Positions 21,815 to 31,605 of a DNA stretch of 64,000 bases are shown piece after piece. Source of the stretch: Cryptomeria japonica (taxonomy: Eukaryota; Streptophyta; Pinopsida; Cupressales; Cupressaceae); the NCBI RefSeq assembly GCF_030272615.1, contig NC_081413.1:722451649-722515648 (forward strand), given 5' to 3'. Each line of letters opens with the position of its first letter. Within the stretch, counting starts at the first letter, position 1. The notes below the pieces were generated by a model. That model was not told where the DNA came from, searched no databases, and saw only the letters and a list, made by a program, of their open reading frames with translations. Position numbers and translations under genes: made by a program.

Positions 21815-23578
21815 ATGGAATCCAAGATGATAGTGATAAGAGAATATAGAAGTGGAGATTTTGGGAAGTTGGCAGAAGTTCAATTAGATGAATTTGATCT
21901 AAAGAAAATCATGAATCTTGAAAGTTCTTTCATAGATGAAGAATATTAGAGAATCAGAGAATTAGGGAATAAAGGTTTGGATATTTGGAGTGAGTTTCTG
22001 TGGTTTGCCAATGAGGATTCAATCAAGTTCATGTCAAGCCATGTTCAAGAAGATTTTACGATGTTGAACAAACCCTATCAGATTTCAAAAGAGGCTATAT
22101 CAACGATTTCTAGTCTTTGTGGTGTTGGAGCTCTTTCAGTGAAAAAATTACTCAAGAACAAAGAAGTCAAAAACCTAACTGGCATTATGGAAGATCAAAG
22201 AGCATTGCTAATTGGTGCAATCTTTGACCCATTGGTGAGGTATATTGTTTATGGTGTCTCTTACAACATTTATTTCTAAAACAAAGAAGGATCTACTTAT
22301 GTTATAGTTGTGTATGTTGCACATCAGATTGTAAAAGAAGGCAAGGATTTTAATTTGTGAGTTATTATTAATGCGATTAACAGAGAATATCACTATGATA
22401 AAAGAGTGGATATCCTTTACATTTTGGTTCCTTAATCATGTGTTTGATGCTTTATTTCTTGATATCTTTACCTTTGAAAGAGGATGTTGTATAGAATTCA
22501 AATAGCCTAGTTGGAAAGTAGACTTAGAAGTGTCTAAGTTGTCTAGTAGAAAAATATAAGGCATGTAAACATAATTTCATAAATCTTCAGAAGATGTGTT
22601 GTGGTCCAGTTTCTGGTATTGTCAGTTCTTCTAAGGAGAGTCCTTCCTCCGACAGAAGAAGGCTGAAGAGATCAGTTGTAGTTTCCCCTCCAGAATCAAA
22701 GATCATGAATATAAGTGAGGAGAAGAAAGATGTAATTAATCTTGATTATTAGAAACCTCATAGAGAAGCTAAAGGAAAGAAGGCTAATTTTTTTTAAAAA
22801 AAAGATAGTATTAATGAAGATGACCCTTGGAGAACAAAAAATATTTTGAGTATACTTGAAGAAGACGATGATATTAAGAAGATTGGTGATTTGTGGCTTG
22901 CTTGACCATCTTATGATCATGATAGCATTGAAGAAGGCTTAGTTGATTATCTACCCCAGAAGGACATTAGTTTGAATAATATGGTAGATATTTTATCAGA
23001 TGTGTTGGTTGAGCTGCTTGAAGATCGTTTGAAGAAGTCTCCCAAAGAAATTGTTGGAAAAGATGAAGTTCAGGAAGCTATGGAGAAAAGATATATCAGT
23101 ACGCAACTTGGAAATTATCAAAAATCATAACAAAAATGAGAGAACACATGTTGAAGATGTGGCCAAAGTATACAAATATTGTCTCTAGAGGCTTGCTGCT
23201 ATTGAGAATTGCAGAGCTAAAATTGACTCCATTGAATCTAAGTTGAACTCTCTTGGTAAAAATTTTGATACTTTTAGTGATAAAGATGGTGAATAGAGAA
23301 AAAGGATAAATTCTTTGTAGTCAGAGCTTTTGTTTATTCGAAGCTCGAGAGAAGATGTACTGAATACTTTTTGGAAAGTGAAAGAGATAGTTGAAGCTAA
23401 ATTGGAATATTTCTCTAATCTCCTTATTGAAGTTGAAAAGTGTGTGCAAAATCCTTCCATACCTGATTATTTATCTAATTCTATCGATTTGTTGGTGGAG
23501 AACGACAATTTGTGTGTAAACCTCAGAATGACAGTGAACTCCTGGAAGATCTTTCTTTCGGAACTTAAAGAGAGGTAA
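21815..23578 (+). pseudogene. Element B ORF2, conserved unknown protein
   Basis: An ATG at 21815, 360 bases after ORF1, opens MESKMIVIREYRSGDF. The region 21977-22430 reads as one frame with stops at 21948, 22277 and 22358. It aligns by eye with element F ORF2: PYQISKEAISTISSL with PYKITKQTIEVVTCL, and VVYVAHQIVKEGKDFNL with VFAAYEMLKEDKRYNL. A middle part in another frame (from 22594) is basic and serine-rich, then acidic. The end (23190-23578) is coiled-coil-like, as in F. No RT, integrase or protease motif was found. I do not recognise the family. Function is unknown; a structural or trans-acting retroelement protein is possible. Confidence 0.6.
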
Positions 23579-23667
23579 CCTTTTTAGGCAAAGTGCAATT
23601 GAAACATTTGTTTTTGGAAATATAGTTTTGTGGTAACCTTTTTGTTGTTACCCATTGTTCTTGATGT

Positions 23668-23680
23668 CAAAGGGGGAGAA
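23668..23680 (+). promoter_or_regulatory. Polypurine tract-like sequence of element B
   Basis: caaagggggagaa follows 'ttcttgatgt', the arrangement seen before copia-type 3' LTRs (compare the complement of 55281-55296 in element F). No LTR start follows it, so the 3' end of B is missing. A second purine stretch lies at 23740-23760. Confidence 0.5.
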
Positions 23681-23764
23681 ATATAGACATTTTCCAAGGG
23701 AGAGAGATATGGAGAGATATGGAGAATAGAGAATATATTTCTAAGGGGGAGAAAAGGTGGTTAT

Positions 23765-24430
23765 AAGTGTTTTGCCATTTTATGTATAAAATAAGAGTTA
23801 ATTATCAAACTATTCTAAACAACACACAAATGAGACAATAATAAAGTGGAAAGCAAAGTAGACATAAACAATACAAATTTAGTCCTCCTTGCGATGTCCC
23901 ATTTTTCCTCTAACTCTAAGGATCTTGTACATATTTTGATGTGGTTCTTAGTAGTAGCAAGATCAACAAAATGACTACCTAGAATATGAGTAGCTAAATG
24001 ATATTATGCTAAATGCATGATTTGATATAGCATAATACTAAAATGCTATGATAATTGCTAATTACTCAATTGATAAAGTGCAGAATTAAACTAGCATGAA
24101 GAAGCTAAAAACATAAGGAGCAACCCATTTGAATGCAAATGAGATACTTTTTATAGATTTTCCAAGGCCAAGGTTGAGGTGGCACGAATCAACAATGCAG
24201 ATTCAATATCGAGATATCAAAGGTTGAAAATGAAGAAGTTGGAGAGGAGAGACACTTGTCATCCCTAGAGGGACAAGTGTCAAGGGCTTCTCAAGAAATG
24301 CCAACAAGAGGGCAAGTGTCAAGGGAAGGAAGGACAAGTGGCAAAGGTGCCATGTGTCCTCAAGTGAGGGTGAACAACCCACAAGAGGTTAGGATAACCT
24401 TGGTAAAAGGATAGAGGGTTAGGTTAACCA
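23765..24430 (-). repeat. Probable gypsy LTR remnant, minus strand
   Basis: Read on the minus strand it has the layout of the element A LTR: repeated gacacttgtc-type motifs (24240-24360), then a ctataaaaag TATA-like box (24149-24158), then 'agcttcttcatgct'-type AT-rich R/U5 sequence. Ends were not found and the identity with A is low, so this is a different family. Confidence 0.35.
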
Positions 24431-24431
24431 A

Positions 24432-25965
24432 TGTCCCAAGCTAAAAAAAATATATGGATGACAACACATCATATAGGTGTCCTCAACAAAGAGCTCCAAG
24501 TTACATCTTATTTGTTAGTTTACGTAAATGGTTTTAATTTATTAGAATTCTTTTTTAGTTAGCAGTAAGTTTAGCATTTTTTATTCTTTAACATTTTTTT
24601 AACTTAACAAATATATTGAATTTTCTAGTTTAAAACATATCTAGAATAATCTAGTTAGTTTTTACTTTTTTGTTTTAAAAAAACAACAAAAATACTTTAA
24701 ATGAAACTTTCAATTCAAACACTAGACTTATTCTAGAATAGTGTAGGAAGGGCATTTAATTTAGAGAGCAAAGAAGCTTTCTAATTTAGAGAGCAAAGAA
24801 GCTTTCTAAACTTAAATCATTTATCTTACATTATATAAAGTGAACCAAAAATCTATGTAACAAATTCTATTTTTTGACATATTGACAAAACATTTGACAA
24901 CACCTATTGTAATAAAATATTTATCAAACTTGTCACTCATGACATAATGCGTTAGTTAAAGTGTGGCATTGGCATTGTAGTTGTAGACACCTAAATTTGA
25001 CACCTTGTCAATTTCCATTATTTCTTCCATAATTGATCAATTTATATTTGATCAATTATCTTTGCTTCCAACTTCTATGTTGATTAAATATTTTATTTTT
25101 ATCTTTTATTTTTAATATTTCTTCCTAATCCTATTATTCGTGTTCCTCATTAAAAATAATTTTCTCATTTACCCCTAATGTCTAACCATTGGTGAATAAT
25201 TGTTTGATAATCATCTACTTAAACCCTTTATTTTGCTTTCCTCCAAAATTAATAATTTTTTTCATTTCATTAATTGTTTAATGTGTCCACTTTCCACTTT
25301 CCATAATACATGGGATAAACAATGATTAATCTTGGACTTGACCAATCCAAGTTCCCATAGGGATTCACTTGTCATACCAAGTCCTTGCATGTACATGACA
25401 AGTAGTATGCAAAGGTGTGACAAAGTTTCTATTTCTTTTTTCTTAGTTGGATTTGGCAATTGGAACATGGAATCTATCTCTTTTTAATGAATCTTTAAAT
25501 TTAAACTGTCTCATATACTTAAGAGTATGGAACAAGTCCATTTCTCCCATTTTAAAATCCTCCCAAGGTATCTTCAAAATAAAATTTACACAATGGAATC
25601 CAAAAATTATGTATATTCAAAACAAATCTTTCAAGACAAATAATTTATTTTATTATTATACTTCGACAACATAAAAATGATAGACCAATTAATCATTTGG
25701 TAGCTCATAGAAAGACACTTGAATATTATTTGAAAGATCACCAATCTGAGTCAATACCCTTGTAGATTACAATGGCTTCCATTAATTCCTAATATTACAT
25801 GAACTATCTATTCCATGAGCTATCTATCATTCTCATGATGGCTCACAGAGTGTGATATGTAACGATGGTACAATCAAACACACAATCTAATTCAAAAATA
25901 GTAACAATAATTACATGAATTGTTGAAACACAAAGATAAAATAATTAGTAGAAACATGGTTTCCA
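24432..25965. repeat. Repeat H, left copy
   Basis: Matches 62395-63344 in the same orientation at both ends: TGTCCCAAGCTA at the start, then 'ggatgacaacacatcat', 'cttgtcataccaagt.cttg', and 'gaaacatggtttcca' at the end. This copy has about 600 bp extra (roughly 24665-25265), including a 25-bp tandem duplication (24757-24806) and an LTR-like start tgtagacacctaaatttg at 24982. TG/CA ends are compatible with an LTR, but no target duplication, primer site or coding region confirms it. Confidence 0.6.
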
Positions 25966-26328
25966 TAGACAATAAAGAGGGGTAAAAATTTATTCAAAAC
26001 AAAAAGATAAATACAACAAAGGAAGGAAAATCACCCAACAAAAAGAAAACTAAAAAGAGTTATCTAGATCAACAAGATGATCTAGCCTAAGAGACAACTC
26101 TCGAAAGATTTGAGTCCTATTCTCAATAGACTCAGAGGCCCATTTGGCCAGACAATCAATCACCCATTCCATTGTCTGGGAATATGAAGGAAAGTGACTA
26201 CCTCAAAGCAATCACATAACAAAAGAATTTGCTGAATAACCAGCTGCAACTGCCACCTAACATCATCGAAGTGTTGTCGATTCAACAAAGAAACCATAAC
26301 CTAGGAGTCAGATTCAACAATAATCCAT
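25966..26328 (-). pseudogene. LINE fragment 1: C-terminal RNase H and 3' end
   Basis: On the minus strand it reads WRIIVESDS-stop-VMVSLLNRQ, then HIPRQWNG and, after a one-base shift, CLAKWASESIENRTQIF and RELSLRLDHLVDLDNSF with TAG at 26050-26052. This is the RNase H domain found at the end of ORF2 in plant LINEs, which removes the RNA template during target-primed reverse transcription. The 3' UTR runs to 25966, where repeat H begins; no poly-A tail is left. The frame continues exactly into fragment 2 (53920-54142) when element C and its target duplication are removed. Confidence 0.85.
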
Positions 26329-27480
26329 TGTAATACCCTAAAAATGGTCATCTAAACCATGAGCCCCTAATCTTGATTCCATCACCAAGGTCCTAACCAA
26401 AGGCAATTAAATAAATCTTGAGCACACAATTAATTTCTTAAATCATCAATGTCACATGGCAAAATTAATCACTCAATATTAATTAAATATTTAATTAATT
26501 AATTAAATCATTCCAAGTAAATCATTTTAAACAATTATCTTATTTATTTTATTAAATATCCTAATATATTTAATTAAATAAATCAATTTATCATTAAATC
26601 ATCAAAAAGAGGAATTAATTTTTAAAATAAATAAAAAATTGCCATAAATCTTCAAAAAAGGAAACAAATCAAGAAAGAGGAAATGGAAATTATGAGCACA
26701 AATCTTCAAAAAAGGAAACAAATAAAAAATGGAAATAATTGGAAAAAAAAGAGAATTAAAAGTTGAGAAAAGAAATCAATTGGAGATAATCTTGAAAAAC
26801 AAATTAAAAATTGATAAATATCTCAAAGAAAGCAATTAAAACAATTAAATATTAAAATTGAATGAAATAGAGAATAAATCAATTATTTCCTTGATTTTAT
26901 CTTAATTTTAGTTCAATTTCCTTTAAAACAGAGAAAAGAATCCAATCACATCAATTCACCTAGATTGTGCTTCCTCTTGGAAAATCTTGACCGCTCATCA
27001 TCATTTGATCTCAGTCATTGGTTTCTTTCTGAAATTTCTATAAATTCTGGCTCTCATCTCTCATTCAAAAATCTTGGAGAATATATTGTTATTATGTTTC
27101 TTTTTCTCTACGTTCATTGAGAATTTGCATTGAGATATTGCATATTAATTAAACCATTTAGGTTAAATATTCATTCATAGCTTACATCATGTTCGATTAA
27201 ATTTTGCAAATCTTGCATTCATCTAGCTTAAATCTTGCATCCATTTAGCTCAATATTATGCTCATATAGATTAAATCCTTCGTTTAGATTGTTGTCTAGT
27301 CATTGGTATTGCATATAAAATCTGAGAGCAAGTCTAAACTCGCATCTACTAGAAGGCAATAGGTCGCTTTGTAATGGTTTATTATTTATTGATTATTGAT
27401 TTATTAACCATACATCTAATGACTTAATTGAAGTGTTGTGTATTCCAGATATAGATACAAGTCCACTTTTCACACACACA
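26329..27480 (+). repeat. 5' LTR of element C (1152 bp)
   Basis: Starts TGTAATACCC and ends CACACACACA. A TATA box ctataaat lies at 27038-27045. The first half is strongly A+T-rich with attaattaa-type runs, like the LTR of A. The primer site follows at 27481. Confidence 0.92.
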
Positions 27481-27501
27481 TTTTTGGTGCCTACAGTGGG
27501 G
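27481..27501 (+). promoter_or_regulatory. Primer-binding site of element C
   Basis: tttttggtgcctacagtggg directly follows the LTR and is a variant of the site of element A (ttttggcacccaccgtgggg). Confidence 0.75.
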
Positions 27502-27605
27502 CTCAAACCCATGACTACAAGATTTCTAATATTTCTTGAACAAATTTAATGTTTGGTTTTTATAACTAATAAGCATGTGTTAAATTTTTAAATAAAAATC
27601 TTTCT

Positions 27606-27990
27606 TTTTGCTTGTTCTTTTGTGATAGTAAAAAATGGTCTCTGCTTGGAGGGCATAAATTTTTATTTAACCGTTGGATCTAAACCAATGTTTGATATGT
27701 TGTTGAAAACCAAGTTTTCTACAGTTTAACTGAAGAGATTTTCCTAAGTATTTTGGGTTTGAAAGTTTTGAATGACAGAGTTCAATACTATCATTTTACT
27801 TATTTTTTTGTGACAGTAAAAAATGGTCTTTGTTTGGAGGACATAAAGTTTTATTGAAGCGTTGGATCTAAACACAAATTTGATATGTTGTGTCAAACCA
27901 AGGTTTTCATATTCCCACCAAAGAGATTTTCCTAATTATGTCGAATTGGAAAGTTATAAATGACCGAGTGCAGTACTATCAAAACTGTCA
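27606..27990 (+). repeat. Tandem duplication of about 188 bp in leader of C
   Basis: 'cagtaaaaaatggtct' or its one-base variant recurs at 27625 and 27813, and 'cgttggatctaaac' and 'gagattttcctaa' recur at the same distance. The duplication occupies the place where element A has its first 22-bp array. Confidence 0.75.
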
Positions 27991-28124
27991 TAGCTAGGAT
28001 AGTCATAAAAAATGGAAATTCTTGTTAGATTAGTTTAATTTACAGTTTGCATGCTAGAATTTTCTTTTGATGATTTTTTTTATGTTATTTTGGCAACTAA
28101 TCTTGGGCTTTTAATGTTTGTAGG

Positions 28125-28960
28125 TCCGCTTGACAAAGAATTCAATCATTAAACATACGCTTGCCAAAGATTATAAACTCAAACTACTGATATCTTTGTT
28201 TTGCAGGTTGCCTCCGAAGATACAAACAAACATTTTGTCTTCTTAATATTTTTAGGAACACTTCAATTTATATAAGGAAAAGAACTTTGTTTTACGTGAT
28301 TTTTGGAGAAATCTAGAGTAGGAGAGTAAGCTCTTGTCCATTTGGACAATCAGAAATCCAGAACTTGAGGTTTTTTCTATTAGAGTTTGAGATTTGTTGA
28401 TACCTTTAGAGGGCCTTCCTCCCAAGAATCCCCTAAGGCTTGGTGAGAGGGAACAACGCAAGTGAGTCCAACCAAAGCTAGGAATCCAACTCACTATAAT
28501 AAAATGCTTCTGGGGTGGAAGTCCCAAGAGAAGGAATAATCGATGGTACTGCTTCATTTATGAGGAGTGTCTGATGTTAAGCATCTTGTAGGGCCTCACG
28601 GTCTAAATCACGCTTGCGTGACTACATGGTTTCAACATCCTGCTGGGTTTGTATCTAAATCACGCTTGTGTGACAGTCAGGCGGTCCTTCCGAACAAAAT
28701 CCTTACTAAAAACTATACCATAGAGGCTACCCAATTCAACTCCGAAAGGGGGATAATATTTGTACAAGAGAGATAGTAACTCTCCCAAGACACTTGCCAT
28801 ATCGTGCCCCCATTAGCGTTTGTATTTGGCTATACGATGTTGAGAATCGATTGCGTGTGACTCAGTGGTTGTATTCTGATTAGCTATTGGGTGTGTACCT
28901 AAGTCAACAAGCAAATATTTTCTTCTCTAAGACAACTTCTGTAGGGTTAGTGTGTTGTGA
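28125..28960 (+). other. Leader block of C shared with A
   Basis: Collinear with 7434-8180 of element A, with the strongest match at 28763-28910 ('gagagatagtaactctccca', 'gattagctattgggtgtgta'). C has extra sequence at 28510-28720, including two copies of 'aaatcacgcttgygtgac' (28606 and 28656). No coding evidence. Confidence 0.75.
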
Positions 28961-29189
28961 TTGAATTATTATATATCTTGTGCGTTTTTTGTGTTTTCAT
29001 CCCTGAAACTGAAAATGAAATATTTAAAATGGAGAAAAAAAATCAAACAAATCAACAACTCAGTGATAAACTATCCGTGTCCAAAACTGGTCTCTGTCAA
29101 ACATCAAAAACTTAGTCCTTATAAAAAACTAGTCTTTTTTAGTCATTGAAACTCTGTCTGTCAGAATCTTGTCTTTGTCCAATCCTCTG

Positions 29190-29338
29190 TCATACGAATA
29201 TACAACACAATTAGTAGATTATCATCTGGAGTCTGCCCAACTATCGTACGAAATCAGGAAGCAACTCGTACGAAAAATTGTCTCTATCATTTGGGAGCTA
29301 TTAAACTTTTGTCTGGACTTGCAAACTCTGTCATACGA
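29190..29338. repeat. TCGTACGA-core array in leader of C
   Basis: Cores lie at 29190 (tcatacga), 29244 and 29266 (both perfect TCGTACGA, 22 bp apart) and 29331 (tcatacga, 65 bp on, about three periods). It is more decayed than the arrays of A but sits at the matching place, after the shared leader block and before gag. Confidence 0.65.
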
Positions 29339-29669
29339 ATTCCTTTTCTTGTTAGTCAAAATAGTCAAACCTACCCAGATCAGTCTACAATGAGCATAAA
29401 ATTGGTTATCATCCTCCTGAGCATAAACAATCTTGATAGTGTACCCCTGTCGTTGTGTTGCACGATATTTTTGATCATCTCTCAGCTAGTTCAAACAACA
29501 TCTTATCAAACCTAAGTTAACTTAGATCACATCTTACACAGGATAAATTGTTCCTGAAACCATACCATATCCTAGTTATTTCCCTCAATCACTACATTAA
29601 ACGAACAACTAGCTGCAATTTGATCTTAACTTTTGCATCACATCTAGCTCTTAGTCCCATCGGTTGTAA

Positions 29670-30287
29670 ATGCCTGCTCAAACCATAATCTCTTCTAAAA
29701 ATTCTGACAAAAGTAAGAAGCCCATGGTTGCCTTAGCTCAACAAATTCAAGATCTTAGAAGAGAAATATATGACATTCAAGCCCAACAAAAATATTCAAT
29801 GATCCCTCTTGAGATGAAAATTCATGATATTAAGAACACTAGACTTCAAGAAATGATAAAACAATTACATAAGATGGAACAAGAAGTAATTGACAATCAA
29901 AATCCAAATCTCAAACAAGCTCACAAGACACCTTCACCAAGACATAAAGACATTTCCTCCAAATATCCTCTAGATAGACAGTTTACACCTTTGGGGCAAT
30001 CTATTGAGTCGACTTTGAAAGAGCTTCTTGAGTATAAGCTTATCATATTGCCTAAAAAGATCACATGAGGATGTGAAATTTTGAGTAAGTATTGTGCATA
30101 TCATAGACAAAATGAACATAAGACTTCGAAGTGCATGGAATTAAAACATAAAATTCAAGACCTCCTTGATGATGGTGTTATTGAAATTGAACACCTAAAG
30201 AGAAACCAAATATCATTACCAAGCATGATCAAAATGATGAACCTATGTCTAGAAATGGCCCACATGTTTCCTCCATCTATTCCATGA
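29670..30287 (+). pseudogene. gag-derived ORF of element C lacking the capsid core
   Basis: ATG at 29670. The start (VALAQQIQDLRREIYDIQAQQ) resembles the glutamine-rich coil of A gag near 9620. It then passes directly to PLDRQFTPLGQSIESTLKEL and YCAYHRQNEHKTSKC with MELKHKIQDLLDDGVI, which match RQFTNIGEPLGSALKTLL and the finger region of A (10465-10680). The CHHC finger is intact here, unlike A. The Retrotrans_gag capsid core that lies between these parts in A is missing. One TGA at 30066 interrupts the frame. A nucleic-acid-binding role is inferred; it may help RNA packaging in particles made by another element. Confidence 0.7.
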
Positions 30288-31605
30288 TGCCTGCATCTCC
30301 TAAGGCTTCTCAACAGCAATCCATATCATATCCCTCAAATAATGAACCTAATGACGAAACTTCTCATGTTGATCCTCCGGGGCTATCTCAAGGACCATCC
30401 CATCCAATGGTTGAAAAAGATCCTATCTCCTTAGAATCCCATGAGGATCCCATTATACCTTTCTATTTCTTCCAAGATGATCCCCTTCCATCTCAAGAGC
30501 AAATAATCCTTCCTAAGCAAGATCATGATGCCTCGTCCACCTTTTTCAAATGATCCTATTCAAAATGATGAGTCAAACACCCTTCCTACTCTATCCAATG
30601 GTCCTCTTCCACGTCAAGATCAAAGGATACCTTCATCTCCTTTTCATAATCCTCCACGTTCACCTCAAGGATCTGTCATACCTACAAATCCCTCTCATGA
30701 TCCTACAAGTCAAAATATTTATAAACGTAAAGGGGTAGACCTTCACAAGCAAGAACCCCTCAATGTTAAAGACAATATTAAGGGTCATGGCCTTAGGGAC
30801 ATTTCTAAAGATGTTGTTATCTCTCATAAATCCTACATTTCTCCAGTTAAATCCAAATATATGCTTTCCCCATCATCACTTCCATCCATTCTAGGTCCCT
30901 ATATCCCTCCATCCCTTATGCAGGATCAACAAAGGCACACGTCTTCAAGTACTTTCCATCCATCTAAAATACCTCCATATCATTCCTATCCATTCATACA
31001 TTATTTTCCTTCTCCAAGCAATTTGGATGCCAATCATAAAAGTCATAAGTCAAGTAATCCACATGTATTCAAGGATCAACATGTCCCATCTAATCGACAT
31101 GTCAAAACAAAGAAAAATATGATCCAAAAAGAAAAAGAAAAATATAAAACGCCACAAAGGCCCACAAAGAAAGAAGAAAAGTCAAAAGTTATATGGGTTC
31201 CTAAGGAACTTGTACAAGCAATGCACTCTAAGGAACTACAAAAGCATGCAAAATCAAACCATGTGGATCCCTAAGCGGTTGCTTGAAGCACAACAGTCTA
31301 AAGAAAAATTAAAATTGGCATCCAAAATTATTGTTCCTCCATCCAAACCTTCCGAGTCTATTCCTCCATCACCTTCTTCATCCATTTTGGGTTCTTATGC
31401 CCCAAAATCTGTAACCTTTCCTCCATCCAAATCTCAAAATCTGAGATTCACTTCTCTTCCATATGTCCACCATCCCTCAAGGCGTGTGCCAATGTTGATC
31501 TTTCCAGCATTTCCATCTATCCATACACAATTCTTCCAATATTTCATGCATTATCCAACACCTCTTTTTCACCCTTCCATCCCTCTTATCCAATCCTTTG
31601 CATAA
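30245..31605 (+). pseudogene. Proline- and serine-rich open region of element C
   Basis: Downstream of the finger, three overlapping frames (30245-30553, 30525-31274, 31210-31605) give a low-complexity chain rich in Pro, Ser, His and Gln with repeated PSSPF-, PPSLPSILG- and PPSKP-like pieces and a short KKEEKSKVIWVPKELVQ segment that recurs as MWIPKRLLEAQQSKEKLK. No protease, RT or integrase motif is present. The two matching W(V/I)PK pieces suggest internal duplication. Function unknown. Confidence 0.5.

Larger units (their letters stand above)
4544..23760 (+). mobile_element. Copia-type LTR element B without pol, split by insertions
   Basis: The element has a 5' LTR, a tRNA-Met-type primer site, a gag-like ORF1 with zinc knuckles and a second ORF, then a purine tract near 23668. 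No integrase, RT or RNase H of B was found. Its ORF1 is cut after 5951 and resumes at 20506; everything between is insertion I plus gypsy element A. The expected 3' LTR is not recognisable after 23680, so the right end is deleted or replaced. ORF1 and ORF2 are related to those of element F on the other strand at 55740-60505, so the pol-less layout is a family trait and not an accident of this copy. Confidence 0.75.

Noticed and set aside
24982-25265. tgtagacacctaaatttg as the start of another complete gypsy LTR
   Set aside because: No LTR end, primer site, partner LTR or target duplication could be found; it may be an inserted fragment in repeat H.
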